Below, piece after piece: positions 61,304 through 64,000 of a stretch of 64,000 nt of DNA; position 1 is the stretch's first letter; each line of letters begins with the position of its first letter. This DNA is from CAXBCP01 sp963977005 (GTDB taxonomy: Bacteria; Pseudomonadota; Alphaproteobacteria; MPNO01; UBA830). The notes below the pieces were generated by a model. It saw only the letters and a list, made by a program, of their open reading frames with translations. It was not told the DNA's origin and ran no database searches. The translations under genes were made by a program, and so were the position numbers. Location of the stretch: positions 62,001-126,000 of the forward strand of contig CAXBMQ010000004.1 of NCBI GenBank assembly GCA_963977005.1. Direction: 5' to 3'.

Positions 61304-62017
61304 TCAGCGGGCGTCGCCGATGCAGGGGTCTTCTGCAACGTTGTCGTTCTTTGGTGCAGTATCGGTCAGCGCGTCGACGCGGGCCCGGAGGGTCTGAATT
61401 TCACTCATCATCCCGTCCAGCACCTTGGCGACCGGGTCGGGCAAGTCGCCCGACGGCGTGCCGTAGGCAACGAATTCGTCCGGGCTCCCGGTCCGGTCGC
61501 GCGCGATGACCTGGCGCGCCGGAATGCCGACCATCGTGACGCCGGGCGGTACGTCGGACAGGACGACGGCATTCGCGCCGATAAGCGCTTTCTCGCCGAC
61601 CCTTATCGGCCCGAGCACCTGCGCGCCGGAGCCGACAACCACGCAATCGCCGATCGTCGGGTGGCGTTTTTCCTGATTGAGCGAGACGCCGCCCAGCGTC
61701 ACGCCGTGATACAGCGTGACGTCGTTGCCGACCTCGGCCGTTTCGCCGATGACCAGTCCCATGCCGTGATCGATGAACACCCGGCGCCCGATTTTCGCCG
61801 CTGGATGTATCTCGATCCCGGTCAGCATGCGCCCGAGCTGCGAGGTGAAGCGTCCGATAAATTTCAGACCCGCATGCCATGCGGCATGCGCGATCCGGTG
61901 GAATACCAGCGCATGAAAGCCGGGGTAGCAGAAAAACACCTCCAGGCCGGATCGTGCCGCCGGATCTTTCTCCATGATGACGCGAATGTCTTCGCCGATC
62001 CGCCCGAATACCGTCAT
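61304..62017 (-). CDS. cysE: serine O-acetyltransferase
   Basis: This 237-residue left-handed beta-helix acetyltransferase supplies O-acetylserine to the adjacent cysK product. Conserved segments are HRIAHAAWHAGL, EIHPAAKIGRRVFIDHGMG (catalytic His), LYHGVTLGG and RHPTIGDCVVVGSGAQVLGP. The start at 62017 (MTVFGRIGED) follows GAGGTAG. The C-terminus is long and does not look like the classical CysK-binding Ile end. It is shorter at the N-terminus than the E. coli enzyme. Confidence 0.93.
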   Translation of the reverse strand: MTVFGRIGEDIRVIMEKDPAARSGLEVFFCYPGFHALVFHRIAHAAWHAGLKFIGRFTSQLGRMLTGIEIHPAAKIGRRVFIDHGMGLVIGETAEVGNDVTLYHGVTLGGVSLNQEKRHPTIGDCVVVGSGAQVLGPIRVGEKALIGANAVVLSDVPPGVTMVGIPARQVIARDRTGSPDEFVAYGTPSGDLPDPVAKVLDGMMSEIQTLRARVDALTDTAPKNDNVAEDPCIGDAR

Positions 62018-62182
62018 TAGACTACCTCGTTCCCAATCACCTACCCCGGACATGGCCTCTCTGGGTCAGGGCGTCAATGCAAAGATTTGAAAAAGATTTT
62101 TCTATTTTTTGCCAAGTAGAGAGAAAAATGAACGATAGGGTGGGATCAGGGCGTCATATTAGGATGAAATTTCAAACATCGG

Positions 62183-62659
62183 CTATCTCAGATGGTTGTC
62201 CTCTATGTCCCGCAGAAGGCCTTCGGATGCTGCTTCAATCATCTCAAACACCCGTGCAAAGCCATCGCCGGGGCCGTAATAGGGGTCCGGTACGTCCCGG
62301 ATTCCGGTTTCGGGGGCAAAATCCATGAACAGGCGCACACGACCGGTATGTGTCGGGGGGCACCGGTGACTGAGATCCTGAAAATGGCCGGAATCCATCG
62401 CGACGATCAGGTCGAACGCTGCGAAATCGTCGGTGCGGACCGGTCGGGCGCGCTGATCGCTGATATCGATGCCGCGGGCGAGGGCCGTTTGCTGCGATCG
62501 CGGGTCGGGTGGCTGGCCCGCGTGCCAGGCGCCCGTACCGGCGGAGTCCACGCCGATCCTGTCCGCCAGGTTCCGCGACCGGACAAGCTGCAGAAACACG
62601 CCTTCGGCAGTAGGGGACCGGCAGATATTGCCGGAACAGACGAACAGAACGCGGAACAC
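62183..62659 (-). CDS. low-molecular-weight protein-tyrosine-phosphatase family protein
   Basis: This 158-residue enzyme has the P-loop VCSGNICRSPTAEG (nucleophile Cys, Arg) at the N-terminus and the general-acid aspartate in VPDPYYG near residue 130. It removes phosphate from tyrosine-phosphorylated proteins. The start is taken as GTG 62659 (VFRVLFVCSGN), preceded by AGAGAGG; a 190-codon open stretch upstream looks non-coding and overlaps a gene on the other strand. It converges with no gene and is near cysE. Confidence 0.88.
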   Translation of the reverse strand: MFRVLFVCSGNICRSPTAEGVFLQLVRSRNLADRIGVDSAGTGAWHAGQPPDPRSQQTALARGIDISDQRARPVRTDDFAAFDLIVAMDSGHFQDLSHRCPPTHTGRVRLFMDFAPETGIRDVPDPYYGPGDGFARVFEMIEAASEGLLRDIEDNHLR

Positions 62660-62734
62660 GCAATGGCCTCTCTGTGGTGAACGGTCGTATACTACACGTT
62701 TCCGGTCCAGAAAGTTCCAGCCAACCGGCCTGCA

Positions 62735-63322
62735 ATGCCTGATACGATCAAAACGCTTTTTCGCGATATCCGCGCCTGTACCCACTGTGCTGCGCATTTG
62801 CCCATGGGACCGCGCCCGGTGGTGCGGGGTTCGGCATCGGCACGTGTGTGCATTATCGGACAGGCGCCCGGCGTGCGCGTCCACCGGAGCGGCATTCCGT
62901 GGGATGATCCCAGCGGCAAGCGACTGCGCGGCTGGCTGCAGGTAGACGATGAGACGTTTTATGACGAGCAAAGGGTCGCTATCATTCCCATCGGGTTCTG
63001 CTATCCCGGCACCATGGCGAATGGCGGCGACTATCCGCCGCGGAAGGAATGCGCCCCGCTCTGGCACGCGCCGGTGCTCGATGCGCTGGAGAATGTCGAG
63101 CTGACATTGCTGGTCGGCAGTTACGCCCAGGCCTACTATCTCGGAAAAGCCCGGAAGAAAACCATGACCGAAACGGTGCGGTGCTGGCGGGATTACGGCC
63201 CCGATATCCTGCCGACCCCGCACCCGAGCTGGCGGACGACCGGCTGGCAGAAAAAGAATCCCTGGTTCGACGAAGAGATTCTGCCCGAACTCCGCCGACG
63301 GGTGAAAGCGTTGATCGGGTGA
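62735..63322 (+). CDS. uracil-DNA-glycosylase-fold protein
   Basis: The 195 residues fit the uracil-DNA glycosylase superfamily: CIIGQAPGVRVHRSGIPWDD (GQAPG in place of the usual GEAPG) and the final PTPHPSWR motif. The N-terminal ACTHC pair suggests remains of an iron-sulfur site, but I do not see all four expected cysteines. Function as a DNA glycosylase is therefore likely but not certain. It overlaps the following transporter gene by four bases (GTGA). Confidence 0.85.
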   Translation: MPDTIKTLFRDIRACTHCAAHLPMGPRPVVRGSASARVCIIGQAPGVRVHRSGIPWDDPSGKRLRGWLQVDDETFYDEQRVAIIPIGFCYPGTMANGGDYPPRKECAPLWHAPVLDALENVELTLLVGSYAQAYYLGKARKKTMTETVRCWRDYGPDILPTPHPSWRTTGWQKKNPWFDEEILPELRRRVKALIG

Positions 63323-64000
63323 AGGCGCCCGCCGCGTATACCGCGCTGCCTGTCGCCACCCGCGCCGTGATCCTGATGGTGATGTCGGCGCTGTCCTATG
63401 CCCTGACCTATGTGACGATCCGCGAACTGACGGAGACCTTTTCCGTCTACCAGCTTGTTCTGTTCCGCACCGGCATCGGGACGGCGGTCATGCTGCCCTG
63501 GCTTTTCCGGTCCGGGGTGCGCGTATTGAAGACATCCCGCTGGAAGCTTTACGGCATGCGCGCTCTGGCTGTTTATACGGGGAATCTCTGCTGGTTCTAC
63601 GCGCTCGCCGAAATGGCGCTGGCCGATGCGACAGCCCTGTCATTCCTGATGCCCGTCTTTGCCGCGTTGATTCTGGCATTCTGGATGCGCGAGCAGCTGA
63701 ACGGGGCGCGGCTGTCGGCATTGTTTATGGGGCTGGCCGGCGCATTTGTGATCATCCGACCGGGCTTCGCCGAGGTCGGTCTTGCGACGCTTTCCATGCT
63801 CTATACGACCATCGTCTATGGCGGTGCCATGGCCGTGACCCGCGTACTCGCCAAGACCGAGGATTCGAACGCCGTTGTGTTTTACATGTTTGCCCTGAAC
63901 CTGCCACTTGCCCTTGGCCCGGGCGTCTATCACTGGACCCCGCCGTCGCCGTCGCTGTGGCTTCTGATCGGGGCGTTTGCGGTTCTCAGCCTGTATTCCC
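63319..64000 (+). CDS. EamA/DMT-type membrane transporter (3' truncated)
   Basis: The frame is open from GTG 63319 to the window end, giving 227 residues so far. Hydrophobic helices alternate with short loops, as in the drug/metabolite transporter (EamA) family: LSYALTYVTIRELT, FRTGIGTAVMLPWLF, YTGNLCWFYALAEMALADA, then FLMPVFAALILAF. The full protein would have about ten helices. The start overlaps the preceding stop by four bases, so translation is coupled. Substrate unknown. Confidence 0.86.
   Translation, partial: MKAPAAYTALPVATRAVILMVMSALSYALTYVTIRELTETFSVYQLVLFRTGIGTAVMLPWLFRSGVRVLKTSRWKLYGMRALAVYTGNLCWFYALAEMALADATALSFLMPVFAALILAFWMREQLNGARLSALFMGLAGAFVIIRPGFAEVGLATLSMLYTTIVYGGAMAVTRVLAKTEDSNAVVFYMFALNLPLALGPGVYHWTPPSPSLWLLIGAFAVLSLYS

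Noticed and set aside
1..64000. CRISPR arrays, IS elements, prophage, tRNA or rRNA genes
   Set aside because: I found no spaced direct repeats, transposase or phage proteins, and no cloverleaf or rRNA-like stretches on reading both strands.

Overview
The window looks like chromosome of a high-GC alphaproteobacterium, most plausibly a free-living Rhodospirillales- or Rhizobiales-like aerobe or microaerobe. The reasons are the ccoGHIS block for a cbb3 oxidase, a FixL/FixK-type oxygen-sensing set, TTGAT-N4-ATCAA sites, an orphan TctC-type binding protein, the aerobic benzoyl-CoA epoxidase genes boxB and boxA, and many catabolic genes for aromatic or carboxylic acids. I see no tRNA, rRNA, CRISPR array, phage or IS element. 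This rests on reading protein motifs by eye; no database search was run.

1-16.4 kb is a low-oxygen region. The 3' end of ccoP and a tightly overlapped ccoGHIS operon come first, then a TylF-like methyltransferase and a DUF2189 membrane protein on the other strand. boxB-boxA follows, with a perfect FNR/FixK site in front of boxB. Next is a minus-strand run: a kinase-like protein, a Sel1-repeat protein, a small unknown and a universal stress protein with its own perfect FNR/FixK site. Last are a FixK-like regulator, an OmpR-type response regulator and a hybrid kinase whose PAS domain carries FixL heme-pocket residues. Together these read as an hFixL-FxkR-FixK-type cascade with two visible targets beside it.

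16.5-24 kb holds a large lipoprotein of the cyclooxygenase/alpha-dioxygenase peroxidase group. It is followed by a leader region with a tiny ORF whose ideal Shine-Dalgarno can pair with either of two flanking segments. Then come an alpha/beta hydrolase, a 2-hydroxyacid dehydrogenase, a TctC-like binding protein with a strong terminator, and a quinone-oxidoreductase-like protein.

24-39 kb is a catabolic block. A minus-strand run (metallo-hydrolase, rhodanese, UbiD decarboxylase, ACMSD-type amidohydrolase, two-subunit molybdenum hydroxylase) diverges from an XRE regulator, which is followed by a TPR-oxygenase. A plus-strand operon then encodes a PyrK-like flavin/iron-sulfur reductase, a dihydroorotate-dehydrogenase-like enzyme that has lost orotate-binding asparagines, an acyl-CoA synthetase and a quinone-oxidoreductase-like enzyme. 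This four-gene operon is the best candidate for an undescribed pathway.

39-58 kb carries a sensor kinase, a YHS-domain protein, a second UbiD, an ACR3 arsenite carrier, an Atm1-type ABC exporter, a DinB protein, a flavin monooxygenase, an enoyl-CoA hydratase, two more amidohydrolases, a beta-lactamase-fold hydrolase, a second acyl-CoA synthetase, an ABC-F protein, a GST, an NMT1-like protein without a signal peptide and a PuuE-like deacetylase. 58.9-64 kb is mostly housekeeping: an M17 aminopeptidase, cysE-cysK, a low-molecular-weight phosphatase, a uracil-DNA-glycosylase-fold protein and a truncated EamA transporter.
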